Assembly: GCF_009765355.1 (NCBI RefSeq)
Contig: NZ_VTHK01000058.1
Coordinates: 1-46,388, forward strand
From: Amycolatopsis anabasis
GTDB lineage: Bacteria; Actinomycetota; Actinomycetes; Mycobacteriales; Pseudonocardiaceae
Length of the DNA stretch: 46,388 nt
Direction of reading: 5' to 3'
This document shows, one piece after another, positions 34,557 to 43,172 of the stretch. The number at the start of each line of letters is the position of its first letter. Position 1 is the first letter of the stretch. Below the pieces are notes generated by a model, which saw only the letters and a list, made by a program, of their open reading frames with translations, was not told the DNA's origin and ran no database searches. The position numbers were made by a program, and so were the translations under genes.

Positions 34557-35786
34557 TCAGAACTGTCCGCAGTTACCGCTCGCGGGCTTACCGGCGAACC
34601 GGTCGGCGAGCCAGTTGGCGGAGTTGCCGCCGGCGCCCATCATGCCCAGGACGTGCGAGCCCACCGGGATGACCGAGGGGATGTCCTTGAACTGGACGTT
34701 GGCGCCCTTGCCGCACCAGTCCTTGGCCAGCTGCCTGCCCTGCGGGGCGGGCACGATGTCGTCGTTCGGGGCGTGCTCGACCAGCACCGGCGCGGCCGGT
34801 TTGCGGTTGCCCACCTTCATGTCCTCGACCACGGCCCGGAACGGCGGCTCGTTGAGGTAGGCCGAAACCGGGCGGCCGTCCTTGGTGAGGGTGCTGGACT
34901 GCTTGAAGGCGTACTTGAACACCGCGTCCATCGTGCAGGTCTTGCGGGCCTCCTCGAAGAGTTGCCTGCCCTGCTCGTTGGCCAGGTCGAGGATCTTGGT
35001 CTCCGGGTAGGCCGCGTTGATGCCGATCAGCGCGTACCCGAGGAAGCCGACCGCGTAGCCCCCGTCCAGGGACTTGGCGAGCACGGCCTTGTCGGCGGGC
35101 GCGGCGCCGGCGTAGGCGCCCTTCACGTCGAGTTCGGGCGCGTACTCCGGGGCGAGTTCCACCGCCGAGGCCGACGCGCCGCCGCCTTCGGAGTAACCGG
35201 TGATGCCCACCGGGCCGTTGGCGGGCAGTCCGGAGCCGGGCAGGCGCTGCGCCGCGCGCACCACGTCCAGCACCGCGTGGGCCTCGGCGGCCCGGACCAC
35301 GTACGTGTGCTCGCCGGGGGTGCCCAGGCCCTGGTAGTCGGTCTGGGCGACAGCGATTCCCTTCTCCAGCAAGGGATTGATGAATCCACTCTGGAAACCG
35401 GAGGCGAGGTCGGGGCTGCCCGAACCGGCGAGGGTCTTGGACACCGCGCACTGGTCGCCCATCCCCGCGGTGAACGGGGCGTAGGCGACGATCGGCTGGG
35501 GGCCGGGGCCGGTCCAGGGCTTGGTCGGCACCAGAACCGTGCCGGTGACCGGAATCGGCTGGTTCTTCGCGTCCCGGGTCAAGTACATGATCCGGGTCGC
35601 CTTGGCGTTGTTCACATTCGAGGGCTGCGACTTGATGACGTCGCCGTCGCGGCCCGCGGGGAGCGGGGAGGGCGGGGTGTAGAAAGCCTCGTCGGCGGAG
35701 GCGGGGGACGAGCCGACGGTCAGCACCGCCAGAGTGGTGGCCGACACGAGGGCTGCCGCGAGCGCGCGGCGGACCGGGATCGACAT
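34557..35786 (-). CDS. Secreted lipase (secretory lipase/LIP family)
   Basis: An exported hydrolase of 409 residues. The signal peptide ends near ASA (about 31). The catalytic domain has GYSEGG (Ser199), an acid in HAPNDDIVP and a His near the C-terminus in VGSHVLGM. The LIP family, first known from Candida, is widespread in actinobacteria and cleaves acylglycerols. ATG at 35786 has gaggag upstream; the ATG at 35801 adds five residues. Gene order lipase-ligase-PKS with gaps of 4 and -4 nt makes one operon: the lipase may release fatty acids outside the cell for the ligase. Confidence 0.87.
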   Translation of the reverse strand: MSIPVRRALAAALVSATTLAVLTVGSSPASADEAFYTPPSPLPAGRDGDVIKSQPSNVNNAKATRIMYLTRDAKNQPIPVTGTVLVPTKPWTGPGPQPIVAYAPFTAGMGDQCAVSKTLAGSGSPDLASGFQSGFINPLLEKGIAVAQTDYQGLGTPGEHTYVVRAAEAHAVLDVVRAAQRLPGSGLPANGPVGITGYSEGGGASASAVELAPEYAPELDVKGAYAGAAPADKAVLAKSLDGGYAVGFLGYALIGINAAYPETKILDLANEQGRQLFEEARKTCTMDAVFKYAFKQSSTLTKDGRPVSAYLNEPPFRAVVEDMKVGNRKPAAPVLVEHAPNDDIVPAPQGRQLAKDWCGKGANVQFKDIPSVIPVGSHVLGMMGAGGNSANWLADRFAGKPASGNCGQF

Positions 35787-35820
35787 TCTCTTACTCCTCA
35801 TCGACAGGTGCCTGGACCGC

Positions 35821-35856
35821 TCCGGCGGGCGATCGGTTCGCCGACCGCCCGCCGGA
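35821..35856 (-). terminator. Long hairpin between secreted protein and lipase genes
   Basis: tccggcgggcg (35821-35831) pairs with cgcccgccgga (35846-35856), and the stem continues tcgg/ccga after one mismatch around a ttcg loop, giving 15 pairs. It lies 22 bp past the secreted-protein stop and 35 bp before the lipase ATG, so it may partly terminate the first transcript and separate expression of the two. Confidence 0.6.
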
Positions 35857-35877
35857 ACGAGACTTGGTGCCGCGGAA

Positions 35878-36510
35878 CTACTTCACCGCTTTGAGCGAAA
35901 CCTTCGCGGCGTTGTCCGGCCCGGTCGAGTTCGCGTTGACCAGGAAGGTGAGGGGGCCGCAGCCGTCGGTCCACTCCGACAGCGCGTAGGGCTCGCTTTC
36001 CAGGTCGCCGCCGACGGTCGGGTTGAACGGGCCGGTCGAGTGCAGCTTCAGCTCGGGGGCCTGCTTCTGCACGCACTCGTCACCGCCGCCGATCGGGAAG
36101 CCCAACGCGGTGATGTTCTTCAACCGGATCTGCAGCGGCAGGGTGAAGTCCACCTTGCCGGCGGTGATCTTGCCGCTGGACGGTGCCGCCTCGAAGAACT
36201 CGACGTCCACCTCGCTGTCGAACGCGCCGAACGCCTTGAACTTCACGTGCGGCGCGCTGTCCTGCTTGAACTTCGAGGTGAAGTTGCCGCTGGCCACGTC
36301 GAACGTGACGTCGACGGTCGCGTCGATCGGGATGTCCGCGTTCATCTTGACGACGTGCGCGGAACCGGTGACCTTGTACTTGAGTTGCAGGGGCGCGGCC
36401 GCGGCGGTGCCGGGCGTGAGTACGCCGCAGACCAAAGCCGCAGCCGCACCGACGGCGGCGATACCGCCCAGTCTGCGAGCGCTCTTCGCGCGACGTGCGT
36501 TAAGAATCAT
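35878..36510 (-). CDS. Secreted protein of unknown function
   Basis: A 210-residue exported protein. The signal peptide ends around TAAAA/PLQ (residue 39); the mature protein is beta-rich with alternating hydrophobic residues and contains cysteines in DECVQ and TDGCGPL. It resembles in size and style the DUF6801-type protein at 24527 but lacks its cysteine pattern, so the family is unassigned. ggagttctgg lies before the ATG. It opens the lipase-ligase-PKS direction and may be a surface partner of their product (inference). Confidence 0.75.
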   Translation of the reverse strand: MILNARRAKSARRLGGIAAVGAAAALVCGVLTPGTAAAAPLQLKYKVTGSAHVVKMNADIPIDATVDVTFDVASGNFTSKFKQDSAPHVKFKAFGAFDSEVDVEFFEAAPSSGKITAGKVDFTLPLQIRLKNITALGFPIGGGDECVQKQAPELKLHSTGPFNPTVGGDLESEPYALSEWTDGCGPLTFLVNANSTGPDNAAKVSLKAVK

Positions 36511-36774
36511 TTTCCAGAACTCCTATGTCCTCAGAAGATTCCGTAGCAGGGACTGCGGCAATGCCGAATACCCAGCTCGGCGATACCAGCGGATCGTGGC
36601 GGTCACCACTTTCTGCCTGAAATGAGCTTACTGCTGCGTAACATGGCAGACAAGTCGAAACCGCGATAAATTACCCGACCCGCGAAACATCCGGAAAATT
36701 ATCACGCGAATAAGGGTGGGAAACTCGAATTCGGTCCCCCGCGTACGAAAAATCGGCGCGCACTTCCGCTCCCC
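36511..36774. other. Intergenic region between mce operon and lipase cluster
   Basis: 264 bp with no supported gene, AT-richer than its neighbours (aaattaccc, gaaaattatcac). It should hold the promoter of the secreted protein on the minus strand. A weak palindrome ttac-tgctgc-gtaa spans 36628-36641. No strong terminator for the mce operon was recognised, so read-through into the lipase cluster is possible. Confidence 0.45.
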
Positions 36775-37266
36775 TCACAGCGCCCGCAGATCGGTGATGC
36801 GCCAGCGCCCGTCCCCGCGTTCGGCGGTGACGCTCAGCTGGGACGCGGCGACCGCGGGCGCGCCGGTGTCGCCGCGAACCGCCCGCTGGTCCAGGAAGAC
36901 CAGCAGCAGCGCGCGGTCGCCGTCCAGCACCTTCACCCCGGACACCGCGGCCCGGGTGGTGACCGCGAGTTTCTGCGCCGTCGCCTGGGTGCGCGCCTCG
37001 GCGAGCAACTGGTCGTACTGTTCCCGCGCCCGGCCGACGAGCACCTGACCGGCCGCCTGATCGGTGGCCGCCGGATCGTCGAATTTGTACGAGAAAATCC
37101 GGCTGAGGCCGTCATTCACCTGACCGATTACCTCGGCGGTGCCGGATGCGTCCACGAGTGCCGAGTTGTTTCCGTCGACCGCGCCGCGGGCCTCCTGCGA
37201 TTCGAGTGCGAACCAGCCGGCAATGCCCACGGCCACGACCGCGATCGCGCTGAGTGCTTTCTCCAT
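36775..37266 (-). CDS. Mce-associated membrane protein 2
   Basis: A 163-residue protein with one N-terminal membrane helix (LSAIAVVAVGIAGWFAL) and a compact alpha/beta extracytoplasmic domain ending in DGRWRITDLRAL. That pattern, and placement after mceF, are typical of Mce-associated (Mas) proteins that stabilise or assist the transporter. It lies 9 bp after the first Mas gene and is the last gene of the operon. Confidence 0.83.
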   Translation of the reverse strand: MEKALSAIAVVAVGIAGWFALESQEARGAVDGNNSALVDASGTAEVIGQVNDGLSRIFSYKFDDPAATDQAAGQVLVGRAREQYDQLLAEARTQATAQKLAVTTRAAVSGVKVLDGDRALLLVFLDQRAVRGDTGAPAVAASQLSVTAERGDGRWRITDLRAL

Positions 37267-37275
37267 AGTGCTTGC

Positions 37276-37797
37276 TCACGGTTCGGCGACCGGCACCTGG
37301 CCGACCGCGTTCAACTTCCATTCGGCGCCGGTCCGGGTCAGTTCGGCCTCGAACCGGTTGTGCTTGGTCACTTCCTGGCCGCCCTCCGGGGTCACCGTGG
37401 TCTCCAGCGCGGCGATGACCTTGGCCTTGCCCGCGTCCTCGTCCAGCTCGGTGACCGCCGCGTCCACCACCTTCCCGATCGAGACGGCCTTCGCCTGCCC
37501 GATCTTGGCCTTGCTCGCGTCGGGGTTCTGCGCGAGCTCGTCGTGCAGCGCGCCGGTGGACGCGTCCAGCCAGCGGCGGTAGCCGTCGTCGACCCGCCGG
37601 TAGTCGAGCGTGTTGAGCGTCGCGATCCCCTGCCGCCCGGCGCTGAGCACCTCCTCCCGGACCGCGCCCTGCCGCAGGCCGTCGTCGTGTTCGGCGGTCC
37701 ACCAGGACAGTCCGAACCAGACCACCGCGGCGACCGCGATGAGCGCGGTGGCGAAGGCGGTCCAGAACTGGGCGCCCCGGGGCTTCCCCGCCATCAC
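37276..37797 (-). CDS. Mce-associated membrane protein 1
   Basis: A 173-residue Mas-type protein with a membrane helix at about 12-30 (TAFATALIAVAAVVWFGLSWW) and a C-terminal domain (TLDYRRVDDGYRRWLDAS, then GAEWKLNAVGQV). It starts 3 bp after the mceF stop; the paired ATGs at 37797 and 37794 are alternatives. It belongs to the mce operon. Confidence 0.85.
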   Translation of the reverse strand: MMAGKPRGAQFWTAFATALIAVAAVVWFGLSWWTAEHDDGLRQGAVREEVLSAGRQGIATLNTLDYRRVDDGYRRWLDASTGALHDELAQNPDASKAKIGQAKAVSIGKVVDAAVTELDEDAGKAKVIAALETTVTPEGGQEVTKHNRFEAELTRTGAEWKLNAVGQVPVAEP

Positions 37798-37800
37798 CGG

Positions 37801-38913
37801 TCACCGCCCCGGTTTCGGCGCGTTCTGCGATCCGCGCACGCCGGTCGGGTCGCCCTTGGGCAGGGTGCACCGCGCACCGGTGTTCAGCGGCTGGCCCGGC
37901 GTGGTGTCCAGGCCGTTGCGGTACTGGGTTCCGCCGTAGCCGCTGGTGCACGGCGGCGGATCGAAGAAGGTGAGCGACAGCCCGAGGTGCACGCCGTTGT
38001 CGCGGATCACCGACGATCCGGCCGCGATGGCCTGCGGGGTGGTGACCAGCAACTGCTCGAGGCCGCGCTGCCGGACCTCCATCACGTCGGCGGTGGTGAG
38101 CAGGTTCGCCAACAGCACACCGAGATTGGGGCCGCTGTCCCGGAGCACGGTGCTCACCTCCTGCGCCGCCGCCGGCACCGCCGGGATCAGCTTGCGCAGG
38201 TCGCCGTCGGAGTTCTTGATCGTCTCGGCGAGCAGGCGGGCGTTGGCGCCGAAGGAGGAAATCGCCTCGGACTGCCGTTTCTGGGTGTCGAGCACGGTTT
38301 GCGCGTCGGTGACGAACCGGGTCACCTGCGGGACGTGCTGGGTCGCGGTCTGGATGAACTCGATCCCGCGGTCCACCAACGTTTCCAGGTTCGGCCCCGC
38401 GCCGGAGGTCGCCTCGTAGAGCTCGTCCACCACCTTGCGCAGCGAGTCCTTGGGCACCGAATCGGCGAGCGAGGACAGGCTGCTCAGCACCACGTCCACC
38501 GGCAGCGGGATCCGGGTGTCCCGCTGTTCGATCACCGAGCCCTCGGCGAGCGAGGGGCCGCCGTCGCGCCGCGGCCGGAGGTCCACGTACTGCTCCCCCA
38601 CCGCGGACCGGTTGGCCACCACGGCTTCCACGTCGGCGGGCACCGCGGGCGTACCGGGTTCGATGTGCAGATCCGCTTCCATCCCGGTGGCGGTGAGCCG
38701 GAGCTGCCCCACCCGGCCCACGGCCACCCCGCGGTAGGTCACCTCCGAGTTGGTGAACACGCCGCCGCCGCTGACGAACCGCGCCTTGACCGTGAAACCG
38801 CGGTCCCACAGCAACTTGTCCAGCCCGGCGTAGCTCGCGCCCACGTAGGCCACCCCGACGATCGCGATCACCAGGAACAGCACGACCTGCACGCGCACCA
38901 GACGGGTCAACAT
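37801..38913 (-). CDS. mceF: Mce-family protein MceF
   Basis: A 370-residue MCE-domain protein, last of the six substrate-binding subunits. It has one N-terminal membrane helix (VVLFLVIAIVGVAYVGA), the MCE beta-barrel at about 38-115 (VTYRGVAVGRVGQL, GEQYVDLRP) and a long helical region that forms the channel-like tube, with Cys-containing C-terminal segments. Start and upstream stop overlap by 1 nt (TGATG). It imports lipid or sterol substrate through the envelope with MceA-E. Confidence 0.93.
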   Translation of the reverse strand: MLTRLVRVQVVLFLVIAIVGVAYVGASYAGLDKLLWDRGFTVKARFVSGGGVFTNSEVTYRGVAVGRVGQLRLTATGMEADLHIEPGTPAVPADVEAVVANRSAVGEQYVDLRPRRDGGPSLAEGSVIEQRDTRIPLPVDVVLSSLSSLADSVPKDSLRKVVDELYEATSGAGPNLETLVDRGIEFIQTATQHVPQVTRFVTDAQTVLDTQKRQSEAISSFGANARLLAETIKNSDGDLRKLIPAVPAAAQEVSTVLRDSGPNLGVLLANLLTTADVMEVRQRGLEQLLVTTPQAIAAGSSVIRDNGVHLGLSLTFFDPPPCTSGYGGTQYRNGLDTTPGQPLNTGARCTLPKGDPTGVRGSQNAPKPGR

Positions 38914-39929
38914 CAGCGCCCACCCCCCATCAGGGCGCCCGCGGTGCGCGTGTCCAGGTGCACGAACCCGTTCAGGTAGTCACCGCGGATCGCGTCGAGC
39001 GCACTGTCCGGGAACGGGAACGTCAGCAGCATCTCCATCGCCTGGGGCAGCGCCGACCCGGAGTCGGCGAGTTTGCGCAGCGTCGGTTCGAGCGCGCGGA
39101 GATCGGCCACCAGATCGTCCTTGCTCTTGTTCACCGTGTCCACCGCGACATTGGTCAGATTCGCGAGCGAGTTGAGCATCCCGGTCAGCGCCTCGCGTTG
39201 CTCGGCCAGGACACCGATCCCGGGGGTGAGATCGGTCAGCGTGGCATTGATCTCGCCGGTGTGCTGGGCGAGCGTCGCGGAAAGCTTGTTGACGCTGTCC
39301 AGCGCGCGGGTGATCTCCGCCTTGTGCTCGTCGAGCCCGCCGACGAACGTGTTCAGGTTCTCCACCAGCGAACGCGCCGCGCTCTCCTTGCCGCCGAGCG
39401 CGTGGTTCAGCTCGCGCGTGATGGTCTGGATCTGCGCGACCCCGCCGCCGTTGAGCAGCAACGACAACGCGCCGAAGACCTCCTCGATCTCCGGGGCGAG
39501 GCTGGAGCGGTTCAACGGGATCACCGCCCCGTCGGTCAACCGGCCCACCGGGGTGGCGTCCCCGGGCGGGGCGAGATCGACGAACTTCTCGCCGAGGATG
39601 CTGGACTGCCGCACCCGCGCCACGGCGTTCGCCGGGAGCTGGACGTCCCCGTTCAACTCCAGGATCACCTGGGCGCTGCGGCCGTCCGGGGCGAGTTCGA
39701 CCTTGGCCACCCGCCCGACCGCGACGTCGTTGACCTTCACCCCGGACTGCGGCACCAGATCGAGCACGTTGGTGAAGCTCGCGGTGACCCGGTACGGGTG
39801 GTCGCCGAGCGCGACGCCGCCGGGCAGCGGCAGATCGTAAACGCTGTCCGCGGTGGTGCCGCACGCGGCGGTGAGCGCGGCCAGCAGTGCGACGGCCAGT
39901 ACCCGGCCGGTCCGGCGTTTCGCGGCCAT
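38913..39929 (-). CDS. mceE: Mce-family lipoprotein MceE
   Basis: A 338-residue protein with a lipoprotein signal: lipobox LTAAC near residue 22, the hallmark of the fifth Mce subunit. The MCE domain follows (VTASFTNVLDLVPQSGVKVN, GEKFVDLAPP), then helices (LNTFVGGLDEHKAEI). gaagg precedes the ATG at 39929, which overlaps the mceD stop by 1 nt. Confidence 0.94.
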   Translation of the reverse strand: MAAKRRTGRVLAVALLAALTAACGTTADSVYDLPLPGGVALGDHPYRVTASFTNVLDLVPQSGVKVNDVAVGRVAKVELAPDGRSAQVILELNGDVQLPANAVARVRQSSILGEKFVDLAPPGDATPVGRLTDGAVIPLNRSSLAPEIEEVFGALSLLLNGGGVAQIQTITRELNHALGGKESAARSLVENLNTFVGGLDEHKAEITRALDSVNKLSATLAQHTGEINATLTDLTPGIGVLAEQREALTGMLNSLANLTNVAVDTVNKSKDDLVADLRALEPTLRKLADSGSALPQAMEMLLTFPFPDSALDAIRGDYLNGFVHLDTRTAGALMGGGR

Positions 39930-41146
39930 CAGTGCCCACCTTCCTTCGGCGCCGACGAGTACACCGCGCCGACCGTCGGCAGCGGCATCACCGGCAGGGA
40001 GTCCGCGGCGGACTCCGGCTGCGCGACCAGGCCGTCGGACCGCGGTTTCACCGACGCGCAGTCGTTGATCAGCGCGGCGGGCAGGGCGGCCACGTCGAGT
40101 TTGTCGTTCATCCCGCACACCGAGACCGTGGCGGCGGCACTGCCGCCGCCGGGCTTCGGGTAGTACTCGAGCAGGTTGCCGCGCCCGTCCAGCGTCTTGG
40201 ACTGCGGGTTGTAGGCCCCGAGCAGGCTGGTCAGCGCGTTCGGCGCGGTGTCCATCGCTTCGGACAGCGAACCCTTCTGGTCGGCGAGGATCTTGGCGAT
40301 CCCGGCCAGCTTGTCCACATTGGATTTGACCTTGTCCCGGTTGTCCCGGATGAAGCCCTGCACGGTGCCCAGCGCCTGGGTCAGCTCGTTCAGCGCGCCG
40401 GAGAACTCCTGCCGCTGGTCGGCGAGCACCTTGGTGATCGAGGTGAGCTGCTGGGAAGCCTGGTTCACCTGATCGTCGTTCGCGGCGAGCATCGAGGTGA
40501 ACTTGCTGATGTTGTCGACCGTGCCGAAGAGCTGGTCCTTGGAACCGCTCAGGGTCCGAGCGAACTCGCCGAGCTGCTTGATCGCCTCGCCCATCGGTTT
40601 CCCGTTGCCGTCCAAGGTCTTCGCGCCCTGGTTGAGCAGTTCGGTGACCGCGCCGTCGGCGTTGGCGCCGTTCGGCCCGAGCGCGGTGGCCAGATCGTTG
40701 AGGCTGGACATCAGCTGGTCCACCTCGACCGGGGTCGCGGTCCGCGCCTGCGGGATCTCGGCCCCGTCGGCGAGTTGCTCGCCCCCGGAGTACACCGGGG
40801 TCAGTTGCACGTAGCGGTCGGCGACCAGGCTCGGGGTGACCACGATCGCGGACGCTTCGGCCGGCAGTTCCACGTCCCCGTCGACGGTCATCGTCACCTT
40901 GACCCGCTCCGGCTGCGGTTCGACCGCGTCGACCGTGCCGACGGTGACCCCGAGCACCCGGACGTCCGAGGCCGGGTAGATGCCGACCGCGGCGGCGAAG
41001 TACGCGGTGATCTTCTTGTCCCCGCCGCCGGTGAAGATCGACCAGGCCGCGGTCACCAGTAGTGCCGCGACCACCCCCAGGGCCAGCAGGCGGAACAGGG
41101 TCCGCCGCCGGGCCCGCGCGCCCAGATCCTCCAGCGCGTGCGTCAT
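39929..41146 (-). CDS. mceD: Mce-family protein MceD
   Basis: A 405-residue MCE subunit with one membrane helix (FRLLALGVVAALLVTAAW), the MCE domain (AVGIYPASDVRVLGVTVGTV, DRYVQLTPVY), a helical stretch and a longer Pro/Ser-rich C-terminal tail. It overlaps the mceC stop by 4 nt (ATGA). Confidence 0.93.
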   Translation of the reverse strand: MTHALEDLGARARRRTLFRLLALGVVAALLVTAAWSIFTGGGDKKITAYFAAAVGIYPASDVRVLGVTVGTVDAVEPQPERVKVTMTVDGDVELPAEASAIVVTPSLVADRYVQLTPVYSGGEQLADGAEIPQARTATPVEVDQLMSSLNDLATALGPNGANADGAVTELLNQGAKTLDGNGKPMGEAIKQLGEFARTLSGSKDQLFGTVDNISKFTSMLAANDDQVNQASQQLTSITKVLADQRQEFSGALNELTQALGTVQGFIRDNRDKVKSNVDKLAGIAKILADQKGSLSEAMDTAPNALTSLLGAYNPQSKTLDGRGNLLEYYPKPGGGSAAATVSVCGMNDKLDVAALPAALINDCASVKPRSDGLVAQPESAADSLPVMPLPTVGAVYSSAPKEGGH

Positions 41147-42156
41147 CGGCCCGCTCCCTTCGGCGGCTGGCAGCTCCCGGGCGGGCCGGACGGCACCAGC
41201 CCGCAGATGTAGGCGTCGATCCAGCGGCCGTTGCCGACCGCGTTGCCCAGCAACCGGTAGTACGGTCCGGCCAGGCGCAGGCTCTCGGTGAGCTTGTCCT
41301 GGTTGCGTTGCAGCACGGTCGTCACCCGCTCGAGCTGGTCGAGCGCCGGGCCGAGCGTCGCCTGGTTGTCCGCGACCAGGCCCTTGAGCTGGATGCCGAG
41401 CTGTTTGGTGCCCTCGAACAGCTTCGCGATCGAGTCCCGGCGCGCGTTCAGCTCGGTCAGCAGCGTGTTCCCGTTGCGGATCAGCGATTCCACCTGCTGC
41501 GTGCGGTCGCCGAGGGTCTTGGACAGCTGGCTGGTCCCGGCGAACAGTTTCGTCAGCTCCTCGTCCCGCGAAGCCAGGGTCCGCGACAGGGCGGACATCC
41601 CGTCCAGCGCGGTCCGCACGTCCTGCGGGGTCGAAGCGCCCAGGGTCGCGGACAGGGTGCGGAAACTTTCCGCGAGGCGACCGGAGTCGATCGTGCCGAC
41701 CGTGTTCGCCAGGTCGTTGAAGACCTCGGTGACGTCGTACGGCGACGTGGTGCGGTCCCGCGGGATCGGGTTGTCCGGATCGAGGGCGCCGCCGCCGATC
41801 GGATCGAGCACCAGGTTCTTCTGCCCCAGCAAGGTCTTGATCTTGATCGAGGCCGTGGTGCGGTCGCCCAGCCAGATGTCCTTGACCTTGAACTTCACGT
41901 CGACGTGGTTCCCGGCCAGCTCGACGCCGGTGACCTCACCGACCTTCACCCCGGCCACCCGGACCTCGTCCCCGCTCTTGAGCCCCGCCGATTCGGTGAA
42001 CTCGGCGGCATACGTGGTGCCGCCGCCGACGATCGGGAGGTCCTCGGAGAAGAACGCGGCGGTGCCGAGCACGACCATCACGGCCGCGGTGAGCGAACCG
42101 ACGATGACCGGATTGCGCTCCCGGAACGGCTTCCACTCCGAAGGCTTGAACCGCAT
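41143..42156 (-). CDS. mceC: Mce-family protein MceC
   Basis: A 337-residue MCE subunit with a membrane helix (IVGSLTAAVMVVLGTAAFF), MCE domain (LKSGDEVRVAGVKVGEV, GQKNLVLDPIG), helical region and C-terminal WIDAYICGL. The ATG at 42156 overlaps the mceB stop by 1 nt with ggggagg 8 nt upstream; a GTG one codon earlier is possible. Confidence 0.93.
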   Translation of the reverse strand: MRFKPSEWKPFRERNPVIVGSLTAAVMVVLGTAAFFSEDLPIVGGGTTYAAEFTESAGLKSGDEVRVAGVKVGEVTGVELAGNHVDVKFKVKDIWLGDRTTASIKIKTLLGQKNLVLDPIGGGALDPDNPIPRDRTTSPYDVTEVFNDLANTVGTIDSGRLAESFRTLSATLGASTPQDVRTALDGMSALSRTLASRDEELTKLFAGTSQLSKTLGDRTQQVESLIRNGNTLLTELNARRDSIAKLFEGTKQLGIQLKGLVADNQATLGPALDQLERVTTVLQRNQDKLTESLRLAGPYYRLLGNAVGNGRWIDAYICGLVPSGPPGSCQPPKGAGR

Positions 42157-43172
42157 CACCTACACCTCCCCTGGGTCACGGGCAATCCCACGGGCGGGCC
42201 GCCGGGCGCGGGTGGCGCGTCGGACTTCGCCGCGCACAGGTAGGCGTTGAACCAGGAGCCGTAGGAGAACAGCCTGCCGATCCGGTCGTACTTGGTCGGC
42301 AGGTTCTTCAGGAACTGCTCGAACACCGGGGTGTTGTCGGCCAGGTTGCGGGACAGGTCGCCGAGGGTGTTGATGCTGTCCTTGAGCGGCTGGCGGCCCG
42401 CTTGGAGCAGCTCCGCGGTGCTGCTGCTCAGCTCACCCAGGCCCCCGATCGCGTCGCCGATCGGCTTCGCGTCGGCGGCGAGCCCGCGGACCAGTTGCTC
42501 GGTGGTGTCCACCAGGCTCGCGAGCTGGTCCCCCTTGGCGTTCACGGTGTCCAGGACGGTGTTCAGGTTGCCGATCACCTGCCCGATCACCTGGTCCTTG
42601 TTCGCCAGGGTGGCGGTCAGCCCGGCCGTGTGCTTGAGGAAGCTGTCCACGGTCGCGCCTTCGCCCTGCAGCACCTGGATGATCTCGAACGAGAGCTGGT
42701 TCACGTCGTTCGGGTTCAACGCCTGGAACAGCGGTTTGAAGCCGTTGAACAGGGTGGTCAGGTCCAGCGCCGGGGTGGTGCGCTCGATCGGGATGTACGC
42801 CCCGGGCCGGAGGGTGTCCGAAGTGGACGCCGGGCCCTGGTCGATGGCCAGGTAGCGCTGGCCGACCAGGGTGCGGTACCGGATCGCCACGGTGGCCGCG
42901 GCGGAGAGTTTCCGGTTGGCGTCCACCGAGAAGTCCACCTCGGCCTGCCGCCGGTCGACCACCTTGACGCCGTCGACCTGTCCGATGCGGACACCGGACA
43001 TGCGCACCTCGTCGCCGGGATTGACCGAAGTGGCGTCGGCGAACCGGGCGGTGTAGCCGACCGTGTTGCTCACCCCGACGTTGGCGATCGTGATGCCGAG
43101 CGCCACGGTCGCGAGTGCGGTGGCCAGGAAGAAGATCGCGCCCTTGAGGAACGGGCCCGCGAGGCCTTTCAC
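42156..43172 (-). CDS. mceB: Mce-family protein MceB
   Basis: A 338-residue MCE subunit with a membrane helix (GAIFFLATALATVALGI), the MCE domain (VNPGDEVRMSGVRIGQVDGV, GQRYLAIDQG), a helical region and the end motif WFNAYLCAA, resembling that of MceC. The GTG overlaps the mceA stop by 4 nt; ggaggtg lies upstream. The upstream long frame on this strand belongs to mceA antisense-phase noise. Confidence 0.93.
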   Translation of the reverse strand: MKGLAGPFLKGAIFFLATALATVALGITIANVGVSNTVGYTARFADATSVNPGDEVRMSGVRIGQVDGVKVVDRRQAEVDFSVDANRKLSAAATVAIRYRTLVGQRYLAIDQGPASTSDTLRPGAYIPIERTTPALDLTTLFNGFKPLFQALNPNDVNQLSFEIIQVLQGEGATVDSFLKHTAGLTATLANKDQVIGQVIGNLNTVLDTVNAKGDQLASLVDTTEQLVRGLAADAKPIGDAIGGLGELSSSTAELLQAGRQPLKDSINTLGDLSRNLADNTPVFEQFLKNLPTKYDRIGRLFSYGSWFNAYLCAAKSDAPPAPGGPPVGLPVTQGRCR